The notes beneath the pieces were generated by a model, which saw only the letters and a program-made list of their open reading frames with translations, made no database searches and had not been told where the DNA came from. DNA of 64,000 nucleotides from Sphingomonas ginsengisoli An et al. 2013 (GTDB lineage Bacteria > Pseudomonadota > Alphaproteobacteria > Sphingomonadales > Sphingomonadaceae), in contig NZ_CP045434.1 in assembly GCF_009363895.1 (NCBI RefSeq), positions 1,054,001 through 1,118,000 on the forward strand, read 5' to 3'. The position numbers and the translations under genes were made by a program. Shown in pieces: positions 54,701-63,086 of the stretch. The first letter of the stretch is position 1; each line of letters begins with the position of its first letter.

Positions 54701-54716
54701 GTAAGTGAGTTTCCGT

Positions 54717-56123
54717 ATGCTGCTGACCATTTCGACGACGCATCAGCCCGCGACCGACTTGGGCTTCCTGCTGATGAAGCATCCGGACAACGTGCATTCG
54801 GTGGACCTGTCGTTCGGTCGCGCGACCCTGTTCTACCCCGAGGCGAAGGAGGAACGTTGCACGGCTGCGATCACCTTAGAGGTCGATACGGTCGAGTTGG
54901 TGCGCGGCAAGGCAAAGATCGAGGATCAGTATGTCAGCGACCGGCCCTATGTGGCTTCCTCCCTGCTGTCGGTCGCGCTTGGGCGGCTCCTCAACACGGC
55001 GATGGGCGGCCGCTCCAAGCACCGACAGGAGCTGGCCGAGGTCGCGATCCCTTTGGAGGTCGAACTTACACCATTGCCGGCTCGAGGAGCCGCCGATCTG
55101 CTCGCCCGCTTGTTCGAGCCGCTTGGCTATTCCGTCCAAGTGTCTGCCATCCCGCTCGATCCGGCGCACCCGGAATGGGGTGATAGCCCTTACGTCCAGC
55201 TGAAGCTGGCCGGCCAGCAACGGTTGGCGGCGCTGCTCGCCCATCTGTTCGTGCTCATTCCCGTGCTCGACAATTCAAAGCATTACTACGTGGGCGAAGA
55301 CGAGGTGCAGAAGCTGCTCCGCAAGGGCGAAGGGTGGCTTGAGACGCACCCAGACCGAGAATTGATCGTCCGGCGCTACCTGCGGGGCTTTCAGTCGCTC
55401 ATGCGGCAGGCGCGGACCCGGTTGGACGAGCGCGTGGAGGCCGAGGATGCGGAGGAGCATTCGTCCCGCGACGCGGAGGAAGAAGCGATCGAGAAGCCAA
55501 TCCGGCTTAATGACCAGCGGATGACCTATGTGGCGGCGCTTATCCGCGAAAGCGGCGCCGAGAGCATCCTCGACCTCGGCTGCGGCGAGGGACGGCTCCT
55601 TCGCGAGCTGATCAAGATACCCGGCCTGAGAAAGATCATCGGTGTCGAAGTTGCGCCGAGGGTGCTGGCCGCTGCCGGCGACCGCCTAAAGTTGGACCAT
55701 ATGCCGGACATGAAGCGGCAGCGTATCCAGCTTCTGCAGGGATCGCTGGTATACCGCGACGACCGGCTTACTGGCTTCGACGCGGCAGCAGTGATCGAGG
55801 TCATTGAGCATATGGAGCCGGAGCGTCTTCCCGCCTTCGAGGCGGCTCTGTTCGGACATGCCAGGCCGCGTTTGGCGGTCATTACCACGCCTAATCGCGA
55901 GTTTAATGTCATGTTCGAAGGCATGCGGCCGGAGGCCATGCGCCATCCGGATCACCGTTTCGAGTGGACGCGCGCCGAGTTCCGCCACTGGGCCCAGAGC
56001 GTGGCTCAGGCTCATGGCTACGAAATCCGTTTCGAAGGCATTGGCGCTGAGGACGCCGCTCACGGGCACCCGACTCAGGTCGCCATTTTCGTGCGCGCTG
56101 AGAACGTGAGGGCGGCAGCGTGA
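54717..56123 (+). CDS. hen1: Bacterial Hen1: 3-prime-terminal RNA ribose 2-prime-O-methyltransferase
   Basis: 468 residues from the ATG at 54717 (a GTG at 54705 is possible but is only 4 bases past the terminator). N-terminal half, about 1-240, is the bacterial Hen1 domain that activates the Pnkp ligase (LLTISTTHQPATDLGFLLMK; NSKHYYVGEDEVQKLLRKGE). The C-terminal methyltransferase has the SAM motif DLGCGEGRLLREL at about residue 286 and the metal site E361/E364/H365 in VIEVIEHMEPERL plus a later His in HRFEWTRAEF. It methylates the 3-prime end of a cleaved RNA so that repaired tRNA resists re-cutting. Its stop overlaps the pnkp start. Confidence 0.95.
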   Translation: MLLTISTTHQPATDLGFLLMKHPDNVHSVDLSFGRATLFYPEAKEERCTAAITLEVDTVELVRGKAKIEDQYVSDRPYVASSLLSVALGRLLNTAMGGRSKHRQELAEVAIPLEVELTPLPARGAADLLARLFEPLGYSVQVSAIPLDPAHPEWGDSPYVQLKLAGQQRLAALLAHLFVLIPVLDNSKHYYVGEDEVQKLLRKGEGWLETHPDRELIVRRYLRGFQSLMRQARTRLDERVEAEDAEEHSSRDAEEEAIEKPIRLNDQRMTYVAALIRESGAESILDLGCGEGRLLRELIKIPGLRKIIGVEVAPRVLAAAGDRLKLDHMPDMKRQRIQLLQGSLVYRDDRLTGFDAAAVIEVIEHMEPERLPAFEAALFGHARPRLAVITTPNREFNVMFEGMRPEAMRHPDHRFEWTRAEFRHWAQSVAQAHGYEIRFEGIGAEDAAHGHPTQVAIFVRAENVRAAA

Positions 56124-58663
56124 AGATTGAAATTCCTGAGTTCGCCCTTGTCTTGCTGGTCGGAGCATCCGGCACCGGTAAGTCCAGCTTCGCCGCCAAG
56201 CACTTCCTTCCGACTGAGGTGATCTCTTCGGACCGGATGCGCGGGTGGGTCGCGGACGATGAAACGGACCAAGTCGCCACCAGCGATGCGTTCGACGTCC
56301 TGCACTATCTCGTCGAGAAGCGCCTGAAAGGTCGACGTTTCACCGTTATCGACGCCACAAACGTTCAGCCGGAAGCGCGCAAGGGCCTGATTGCGCTTGC
56401 CCGCAAATGGCATGCCTTGGCGGTGGCGATCGTGTTCGACCTACCGGAGGACATTGCGGTCGACCGCAATGCGCAACGCCTCGATCGGCAATTCGGAGCC
56501 GGTCCCGTCCGACGGCAGATGCAAAGCCTTCGTCGCTCGATTGGCGGGATGAGCCGCGAGGGGCTGCGTTACGTTCACCGGCTTCGCTCCGTCAAAGACA
56601 TCGATGCTGTAGAGATCACTCGCACACGCCTGTGGAATGACCGAAGGGAGCTTACCGGCCCCTTCGACATCATCGGTGATGTCCACGGCTGCGGTGACGA
56701 GCTCGAGAGTCTGCTGTCGCAACTCGGATACGCCGTCTCCTGGAGCGGCAAGGATGTGACGGTAACGCCGCCGGACGGTCGACGGGCGGTTTTCGTCGGC
56801 GACCTGGTTGACCGGGGACCGCGCTCACCAGATGTGCTGCGCATTGCGAAGCATATGGTGGAAGCTGGCCATGCGCTCGCCGTTGTCGGCAACCATGACG
56901 ACAAGTTGAAGCGCCATCTAGCCGGCCGGCAGGTGAAGTTGAGCCACGGCCTTGCCGAGACCGTCGAGCAGCTTGCCGCAGAGCCGCCCGAGTTCACCGC
57001 CAGCCTGCAATCGTGGCTTGACGGATTGATCAGCCACTACGTCCTCGATGGCGGCAAGCTCGTCGTTGCGCATGCCGGCCTGAAGGAAGAGATGCAGGGC
57101 CGCGCCTCGGGCGCTATTCGATCCTTCTGCATGTATGGCGAGACCACGGGCGAGATCGACGAGTTCGGCCTGCCCGTGCGCTGGGACTGGGCGGCCGATT
57201 ACAAGGGCAAGGCCAAGGTGATCTACGGCCACACCCCGGTGCTTGAGGCCAACTGGGTCAACGGCACGCTATGCATCGATACCGGCTGCGTTTTCGGTGG
57301 CAAGCTGACGGCGCTGCGCTACCCTGAGCTGGAGCTTGTCTCTGTCCCGGCGGCCAAGAGCTACTACGAGCCCATCCGCCCGCTCGCAGGACCACCGGCG
57401 GACACGGGCGACACGAATCCGCTCCAGCTGAACCTGGCCGACGTGCTCGGCAAGCAGGTGATCGAGACTCGTACCTACGGCATGGTGACGGTGCGTGAGG
57501 AGAATGCGACGGCGGCACTGGAAGTGATGAGCCGCCATGCTGTTGACCCTCGATGGCTCATCTACCTCCCGCCAACCATGTCGCCGGCTGAAACCAGCGC
57601 CATGGATGGGTGGCTGGAGCGGCCGGAAGAGGCGTTCGCCTATTACGGCAGCAAGGGCGTGAAAACGCTCATTGCCGAAGAGAAGCACATGGGTTCGCGA
57701 GGCCTCATTCTGCTTGCGCGCACGCAGGAGGCTGCCGCCAAGCGCTTTGGCGTCCATGATGGCAGCCGTGGCGTGATCGTCACCCGTACGGGTCGACGCT
57801 TCTTCAACGATGCGGAGCTTGAGGCCGCAGCGCTGCACCGGGTGGATGCGGCGATGGAGGCATCGGCGCTGTGGTCCGAGCTCTCTACTGACTGGGTTTT
57901 GTGGGACGCGGAGATCCTGCCCTGGAGCATGAAAGCTGGTGCCTTGGTGCGGGGGCAGTATGCGGCCGTCGGGGCCGCGGCAATCAGTGGTCTGGATACG
58001 CTTTCACGAGCGCTTTCGTCCGCACGGTCGCGCGGGGTGGGGGTCGCTGATCTGGCTGAGACAACTTTCGGACGGCTCAACGATGCCGTTCGTTTCCGTT
58101 CGGCCTACAACCGCTACGTTGCTCCGTTCGCTGGCATCGACGACCTGAAGATCGCGCCCTTCCACCTGCTGGCCAGCGAGAGTTCTGCGCACTCCGACAA
58201 GAGCCACTTGTGGCACATGGGCGCGGCGCACCGGCTGTCCACTGCTGATCCTGCTTTGCTGCTTGCGACCGAGTATCGGCGCATCGATCTTGATGATGAC
58301 CGCTCAACTGCGGATGCAATTGCCTGGTGGGAGCAGATGACCGAGGCAGGCGGCGAAGGCATGGTCGTGAAGCCATTAGACTTCGTCACCCTGGGACAGA
58401 AAGGTTTGCTTCAGCCCGCCATCAAGTGTCGCGGCCGGGAGTATCTCCGGATCATCTACGGACCCGATTACGACCGGCCCGAGAACCTGCTCCGCCTGAA
58501 GAAGCGTGGCCTCGGCCAGAAAAGGTCAATGGCGCTGCGAGAATTCGCCCTCGGGCTAGAGGCGCTGCACCGCTTCGTCGAACACTCTCCGCTCACGCGG
58601 GTGCATCAATGCGTATTCGGTGTGCTGGCAATGGAAAGCGAGCCTGTCGACCCGCGTCTGTGA
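56120..58663 (+). CDS. pnkp: Polynucleotide kinase-phosphatase-ligase Pnkp (RNA repair)
   Basis: 847 residues from GTG, overlapping hen1 by 4 bases (GTGA). Three domains in order: an end-healing kinase with P-loop GASGTGKS at 15-22; a metallophosphatase with GDVHG at 186, GDLVDRGP at 227 and GNHD at 257; and a C-terminal adenylyltransferase/ligase whose predicted nucleophile is Lys522 in AEEKHMGSRG. Pnkp heals and, with Hen1, seals broken RNA such as tRNA cut by anticodon ribotoxins. All motifs are intact, so the system should be active. Confidence 0.96.
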   Translation: MKIEIPEFALVLLVGASGTGKSSFAAKHFLPTEVISSDRMRGWVADDETDQVATSDAFDVLHYLVEKRLKGRRFTVIDATNVQPEARKGLIALARKWHALAVAIVFDLPEDIAVDRNAQRLDRQFGAGPVRRQMQSLRRSIGGMSREGLRYVHRLRSVKDIDAVEITRTRLWNDRRELTGPFDIIGDVHGCGDELESLLSQLGYAVSWSGKDVTVTPPDGRRAVFVGDLVDRGPRSPDVLRIAKHMVEAGHALAVVGNHDDKLKRHLAGRQVKLSHGLAETVEQLAAEPPEFTASLQSWLDGLISHYVLDGGKLVVAHAGLKEEMQGRASGAIRSFCMYGETTGEIDEFGLPVRWDWAADYKGKAKVIYGHTPVLEANWVNGTLCIDTGCVFGGKLTALRYPELELVSVPAAKSYYEPIRPLAGPPADTGDTNPLQLNLADVLGKQVIETRTYGMVTVREENATAALEVMSRHAVDPRWLIYLPPTMSPAETSAMDGWLERPEEAFAYYGSKGVKTLIAEEKHMGSRGLILLARTQEAAAKRFGVHDGSRGVIVTRTGRRFFNDAELEAAALHRVDAAMEASALWSELSTDWVLWDAEILPWSMKAGALVRGQYAAVGAAAISGLDTLSRALSSARSRGVGVADLAETTFGRLNDAVRFRSAYNRYVAPFAGIDDLKIAPFHLLASESSAHSDKSHLWHMGAAHRLSTADPALLLATEYRRIDLDDDRSTADAIAWWEQMTEAGGEGMVVKPLDFVTLGQKGLLQPAIKCRGREYLRIIYGPDYDRPENLLRLKKRGLGQKRSMALREFALGLEALHRFVEHSPLTRVHQCVFGVLAMESEPVDPRL

Positions 58664-58746
58664 GCTAGGCCAAAGCCCTCGCGAGCAGTCTGCAAGTGAC
58701 CACTTGCCGAAGCTGACTCGGAGAAGTCAACGGGTCGTCCATCCGT

Positions 58747-58814
58747 GGTGGGAAGCGAACCGACTGCTTCCGGGCGAGCCCTCGCGCATAGCTGACGTTC
58801 GCTGATGCGCAGCT
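58747..58814 (+). repeat. Island degenerate repeat, copy 3
   Basis: 68 bp, beginning GGTGGGAAGCGAACCGACTG and ending ATGCGCAGCT, in the 212-bp gap between pnkp and the convergent RelA/SpoT-domain gene. 50 of 68 bases equal copy 2. No gene lies in this gap. Confidence 0.65.
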
Positions 58815-58875
58815 AGATGTCTGCCCAGCGCCATTGCCGGCCGCTCACGCCCGGACCCGCTACCTCGAAGGCTGG

Positions 58876-59859
58876 TCAGTGAACACTTTCGCCAAGGTCG
58901 TTCAAAAGCGGCTCCATCTCTCGTTCGGTGAGCGGCCACTGAGCCTTCGCGCGCCGTGCCGACGAGCAAATCGCAAGGTACGCGAGCAGTACCGACGGCT
59001 GTTTAAAAATCGGATTGTTCGCGGCAACCCTTTCGCGGATCAGCCCTGGAAGAAAGCCTTTCTCATCCAAAAGGCGCTTCACCTCTTCCAGATAATTGGG
59101 AGAAGTATTCTCGTAGGCGCCGAGCAGAAGGCCTTCCAAGGATGTTGGCTTCGGCTCGATCCCAATGAGTTCGCGATAAATGGCGCTTAGGTCGGATGTC
59201 ATCTGCCTGACAGCCGCGAGGGCCGCATCGACATCTGTGGAGACTTTCTCGAAGTAGTCGTTAGTGGCCTCGAGTAGGGCCATAGCCTTCGCCGCATTGC
59301 GCTGCATGTACGGAGTCGCGGCAATTTGTGGCTTGTAGATCGTGTCGTGCGTAAGTTCACTGTACGCGTGCTGAAGCAGAGTCTTGATCTGCACCTCACA
59401 TGGAGTGCCGGCAGGAATGTTGATGCCGTCATGATCAGTGTCTGCGTCTGGACGCACGATGAAGTGGACAGCGGCATAATCGAACTTGAGTGGGTTCTCG
59501 TTCTGTTCCGCCTCATAGTCTCGATCCTTCGAGAGCGTCCAGCCCCCAACTGACTCAATGGCCTGTTCGACCTTCTTGATGTCGCTGCCGAGCAGGACGA
59601 CGAAACGCGTCCCCACCTTATCGGTGATATCGTCATATGGGTCGGCGTAAGGCTTGTTCCGGTAGAACGCCTTTTCAATCAGTTTCTGTCCATCTTTCGC
59701 CCGGGGCTCCGCCGGCGTCCGCAAGAAGTAACTCGCGGGAACTGGGGCAATGATGGGCGCAAGCCGCTCTGCGACCTCGCGAGATATCTTCCGTCCCCAT
59801 GCCAAGTAGGTGCCCCTCTCGGCGTGCCACCGATCGAGCAGTTCCTGCTCCTTGCTCAT
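58876..59859 (-). CDS. RelA/SpoT synthetase-domain protein (small alarmone-synthetase-like)
   Basis: 327 residues from the ATG at 59859. A synthetase core covers about 50-180: RAKDGQKLIEKAF with basic residues at 53-63, DKVGTRFVVLLGSD at 80-93 (family DxxGxR), FDYAAVHFIVRP at 127-137 (family YxSxH), and EVQIKTLLQHAYSEL at 155-169 with the catalytic Glu155, then HDTIYK. There is no HD hydrolase, TGS or ACT domain. The C-terminal 150 residues are helical and unassigned. Such single-domain enzymes make (p)ppGpp or, in toxSAS toxins, pyrophosphorylate other nucleotides or tRNA. Its start overlaps the NA37 gene stop by 4 bases. Confidence 0.85.
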   Translation of the reverse strand: MSKEQELLDRWHAERGTYLAWGRKISREVAERLAPIIAPVPASYFLRTPAEPRAKDGQKLIEKAFYRNKPYADPYDDITDKVGTRFVVLLGSDIKKVEQAIESVGGWTLSKDRDYEAEQNENPLKFDYAAVHFIVRPDADTDHDGINIPAGTPCEVQIKTLLQHAYSELTHDTIYKPQIAATPYMQRNAAKAMALLEATNDYFEKVSTDVDAALAAVRQMTSDLSAIYRELIGIEPKPTSLEGLLLGAYENTSPNYLEEVKRLLDEKGFLPGLIRERVAANNPIFKQPSVLLAYLAICSSARRAKAQWPLTEREMEPLLNDLGESVH

Positions 59860-60914
59860 TCCTGCCCCTGCATCTCGCCGCGGATCGTGATCTGCGTCCA
59901 GCCGGCACCCCGCTCGCCCTCGATCCTGTCGACAGTAACGAGGTCTCGCACAGCATCCGGCGGACCCGACAGAGTGATCGATCTGGGAAACTTGAGCTTC
60001 CGCCAACGCAGCAACCCTGTGACCTCCGACAGGTCCTTGGTGACCGCGCCTGCGGGGAACCGCTTCTGGCGCATATGCCTCTCGTACTCATCTGCCATCT
60101 CCGGCCGCATGTACGTGTTGGCGAACCGCGAAGTCTGGATCGTGTTGCCGCGGTCAAGCTTCAAGTAAGAATACAGCCCGTTGAAGAGGTCGACCTTCTC
60201 GTCTTCGGCCAAGTTGCTCGCCTTGATGAAGGCTTTGGTCTCCTCGAAGAACTTTCGAACTTGCTGAGCGGCGTTCTCGGGGATGTTGAGCCCGAGGAAA
60301 GTGCTGTAGAAATAGGTAGCTGCAGCGTCGCGCTGCAAGGACGTCATAGCGCTATCGTAGACTACCGGTCGCCATCCCTCTGGGAGGGCCGGCCGCGGCT
60401 CGGCTCCATCGCTGATGAAGAGCCCGATCTTGTAGAGCTTGGTCTTCGGACTGAGGAAAAGGTTGTTTTCAAACCTGGCTTGAAGATCGTTCGTTTTGAT
60501 GAATCCCTCGTGCAGCTCAGCTTTCATGAGGCCGAAGAAACGAGTGGCTGGATGACCAACTGTTCCGTCGAACACGACTATGAGCCCGCCCGGGATGGCG
60601 CGCGATCCTTGAGCGTTCGCTAAGGCATCCGCAAACAGCTGCGAGTGGCCAACAAAATCATCATCGCTCTTAGTGATCAGCTCGACGCCATTCGCCACGA
60701 CGCTGCCGGCGCCGAACTCTCGGATCGTCATCTCCATGCACTGGGCGCTCGCCTTGAAGGCGGCGATCACTCGACTGCGAAATGCCTCGAGCGCGCGGTC
60801 TTCAAGCCGGAGGAGACCGGTCCCATACGTCGGCCGGCGGAGTGGCCCTTCTTCGGTTCGCCGATGCACTTCGTGCAGACAAACCCTGCCAATAGTCAGG
60901 TTCTCTAATGGCAC
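59856..60914 (-). CDS. Nucleoid-associated protein, NA37/NdpA (YejK) family
   Basis: 352 residues from the GTG at 60914, with AGGGGAAAG upstream. Family traits are LIVVFDGTVGHPATRFFGLM, then KAELHEGFIKTN and LFLSPKTKLYKIGLFI, and a C-terminal half of mixed helices and strands (FPRSITLSGPPDAVRDLV). NA37 proteins bind the nucleoid; their precise role is unclear and they recur in defence and mobile contexts. The pairing with the RelA/SpoT-domain gene by an ATGA overlap indicates a joint function. Confidence 0.85.
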   Translation of the reverse strand: MPLENLTIGRVCLHEVHRRTEEGPLRRPTYGTGLLRLEDRALEAFRSRVIAAFKASAQCMEMTIREFGAGSVVANGVELITKSDDDFVGHSQLFADALANAQGSRAIPGGLIVVFDGTVGHPATRFFGLMKAELHEGFIKTNDLQARFENNLFLSPKTKLYKIGLFISDGAEPRPALPEGWRPVVYDSAMTSLQRDAAATYFYSTFLGLNIPENAAQQVRKFFEETKAFIKASNLAEDEKVDLFNGLYSYLKLDRGNTIQTSRFANTYMRPEMADEYERHMRQKRFPAGAVTKDLSEVTGLLRWRKLKFPRSITLSGPPDAVRDLVTVDRIEGERGAGWTQITIRGEMQGQE

Positions 60915-61152
60915 TGATTGCTTTCCCCTTTGATCAGACGCCCGAGCCCGCCGTGATGGTTGTCGATCCGTGACTTATCGGGTGTGATGGAGCCCAAGGC
61001 AAATCGGCAGTGTCTCGAAGCCCTTAGGCTGTCATCGATGTGATCTGCGAGCGAGTGATCTTCTCGGAGCCTGAGGGTGGACCCGAACAAGCGGCTACTC
61101 TCGGGAACTGATTACGCCGCTCTCGATGTCGGCTCGTGGTTCCCTGCTGCCT

Positions 61153-61971
61153 TCACCCGAGCGCTCCGTCTGAAGAGCGGTTTTTTGAGCTGCCCCTGTT
61201 CACCGGACGGGGTGGACCCATTTCCCTAAGCCGAGCGCCGATATGACTGAGGCGAAGCTTCATGTCCTGTTCGGCGGTTAGAAACTCCACTCGCCGTGCA
61301 TACTTTGATGGATGTGCCAGTGCGCACGCGAGTACCGGCCGCGGCAGGATCGAGCACTGAACCTCTTTGACAGCATAGACGAGCGCTGAGTGCCGACCGT
61401 TGGGCGTGAGGACCGGTGCCACAAGCGAAGGCCCGAGAGGCGCGGTCCCGAAGGCCTGATGGAACATCGCAAGCGCATCGTGACCTTCAAAGATAATGAC
61501 CTCGGGTGAGACGCGACCGACGATCTGCGAGACAACCGGGATCGACTCCTGCAACGCTTTGGCCATCGGCATGCCGCCCTGCTGCTTGCGAAACTTGGTC
61601 ACGCTTTGCGAGCGGCGAAAGACCATGTTCGTCTTGGGCACGCGGCGGAGAATTGCGTCGTCGATTCCGAGGACGCGCTTGAGCAGCGGCTGCATAACGG
61701 CCTGGATGTCGTACCGCTCGTCAACGTAGTCGTGCTGCCAAGCGGAGCAAAACTCGTCCGCATCGGGGTTCATGGTCCACGTCGACGGATCCCCACCGGG
61801 ATTGATGCCAAGCACCATGATTGGCGAGGGCGTGATGCGACTGTAGAAGATGCTATAGAAGCGTCGCTCGGTGAGCATAGAGCGTGCTTGATACTCAGCG
61901 TTGAGAACCTTCATGAACTCGACCTCGGAGTCCAAAACGGTATCAGGCATGGCACCTTCGGTTCTCGTCAT
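61153..61971 (-). CDS. Uracil-DNA-glycosylase-superfamily-like protein
   Basis: 272 residues from the ATG at 61971 (an ATG at 61950 is similar). The motif PIMVLGINPGGDPSTW at about 50-65 is the GxNPG loop of the UDG superfamily, and LACALAHPSKYARR near residue 230 matches the second HPS-type motif. The central part (PKTNMVFRRSQSVTKFRK) is unfamiliar. It may excise modified bases or bind unusual nucleic acids. It begins 8 bp after the HNH gene stop, so they form an operon. Confidence 0.65.
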   Translation of the reverse strand: MTRTEGAMPDTVLDSEVEFMKVLNAEYQARSMLTERRFYSIFYSRITPSPIMVLGINPGGDPSTWTMNPDADEFCSAWQHDYVDERYDIQAVMQPLLKRVLGIDDAILRRVPKTNMVFRRSQSVTKFRKQQGGMPMAKALQESIPVVSQIVGRVSPEVIIFEGHDALAMFHQAFGTAPLGPSLVAPVLTPNGRHSALVYAVKEVQCSILPRPVLACALAHPSKYARRVEFLTAEQDMKLRLSHIGARLREMGPPRPVNRGSSKNRSSDGALG

Positions 61972-61979
61972 GGCCGCTC

Positions 61980-63086
61980 TTACGATCGAATGAGGTCGAG
62001 CAGCCGCCTGAATTCGCCATCTGGCGTCGCGCCCTTCCACATGTTCGCGAAGCGGCACACCACCTGCAAGTTGCCATCACAATAGTGTCCCCCGCTGTCG
62101 ATGCGGTCCAGGGATGCAAGCATCGCTAAATCTTCGGCCTCGCCACGCCATTGCAGCGGCAGCGACGTTATTGCGCAGCGTTTCTCCTGCTCCGCAATTA
62201 AACGGACGATAATTGCCTCGAGCTCCGATTGAGAGTGGTGGACCCGCTTGATCTTGCGGATGGTCGTCGAGGTCTGACCGGACTGCGCGGCGGCAGCCAT
62301 AGCGTTGATCGCCATCTCGACTACCGACTTCTTCTGCGCGCTAGAATAGCGTACGGTGCCCGGTCCGGTGCCCTTAGCGCGCCTTTCCTCGTCCATCCGG
62401 ACCAGCATCCAGCAGAAGGAATGTGCGTCGATGTGCCTTGCGTTCGCCAGACCCGGCTTGGTGGCGAGCCGTTCCTGTACAGCTTCCAGGGCTTCGTTGA
62501 AGTCGGCGTAGTTCGCCCACGAGCAGCGCCCGCTCGTCCTGAGATCGATGCCGAGCCGCGTAAACGCCTGATCGAAGGTGCGGGGAGCGATGGGAGCGAA
62601 CCGATCGATGTCAATCAGGAAGAAGAGATATGCCACCAGTGGGTAGCCATCGCCAGCGAGCTCGCGCAGGCGCTCGAACAGCTCGCCTGGGTGGCTAACG
62701 GTGCGGAAGGCTTCCCAAAGCCACCTTTCAAACGCCCGGCGCCGCTGCGAATTAGTCCGGGCCGAGACGAGGGAAGCATGGCTCGCCGAGCCTGGACCGT
62801 AGCGTCCTTCCCACGAGACGAGATTATTGCGCGTTTGGTCGGTGCCCTTAATTTCGATCGCGGCTATGGCGCCGTCGAGCATCTTACCGCTGCCAATGTC
62901 ACCCTCGGTCCATGATCCAGCGCTGAGTTCTCCGAGCGCTCGCTCTCTTAGCTGCGGCTTGTACCCTTCCCAGCCGTCCGCTGCACCCGACGCGAAGCTG
63001 ATGAACGGGCCATCGTTGAAGTGCCGGTAAGTCGAGTCGCTGAAGGTCTCGAACTCGCGCTCGAAATGCGGAACGTCGAACGCCAA
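61980..63086 (-). CDS. HNH-like endonuclease-domain protein
   Basis: 368 residues from the TTG at 63086 with AAGGA seven to nine bases upstream. The C-terminal 70 residues have an HNH-like treble-clef pattern: RCAITSLPLQW, LASLDRIDSGGHYCDGN, LQVVCRFANMWKG. The N-terminal 290 residues are unassigned (FFLIDIDRFAPIAPRTFDQA resembles restriction-associated proteins). A nuclease of a defence or modification system is likely. Confidence 0.68.
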   Translation of the reverse strand: MAFDVPHFEREFETFSDSTYRHFNDGPFISFASGAADGWEGYKPQLRERALGELSAGSWTEGDIGSGKMLDGAIAAIEIKGTDQTRNNLVSWEGRYGPGSASHASLVSARTNSQRRRAFERWLWEAFRTVSHPGELFERLRELAGDGYPLVAYLFFLIDIDRFAPIAPRTFDQAFTRLGIDLRTSGRCSWANYADFNEALEAVQERLATKPGLANARHIDAHSFCWMLVRMDEERRAKGTGPGTVRYSSAQKKSVVEMAINAMAAAAQSGQTSTTIRKIKRVHHSQSELEAIIVRLIAEQEKRCAITSLPLQWRGEAEDLAMLASLDRIDSGGHYCDGNLQVVCRFANMWKGATPDGEFRRLLDLIRS

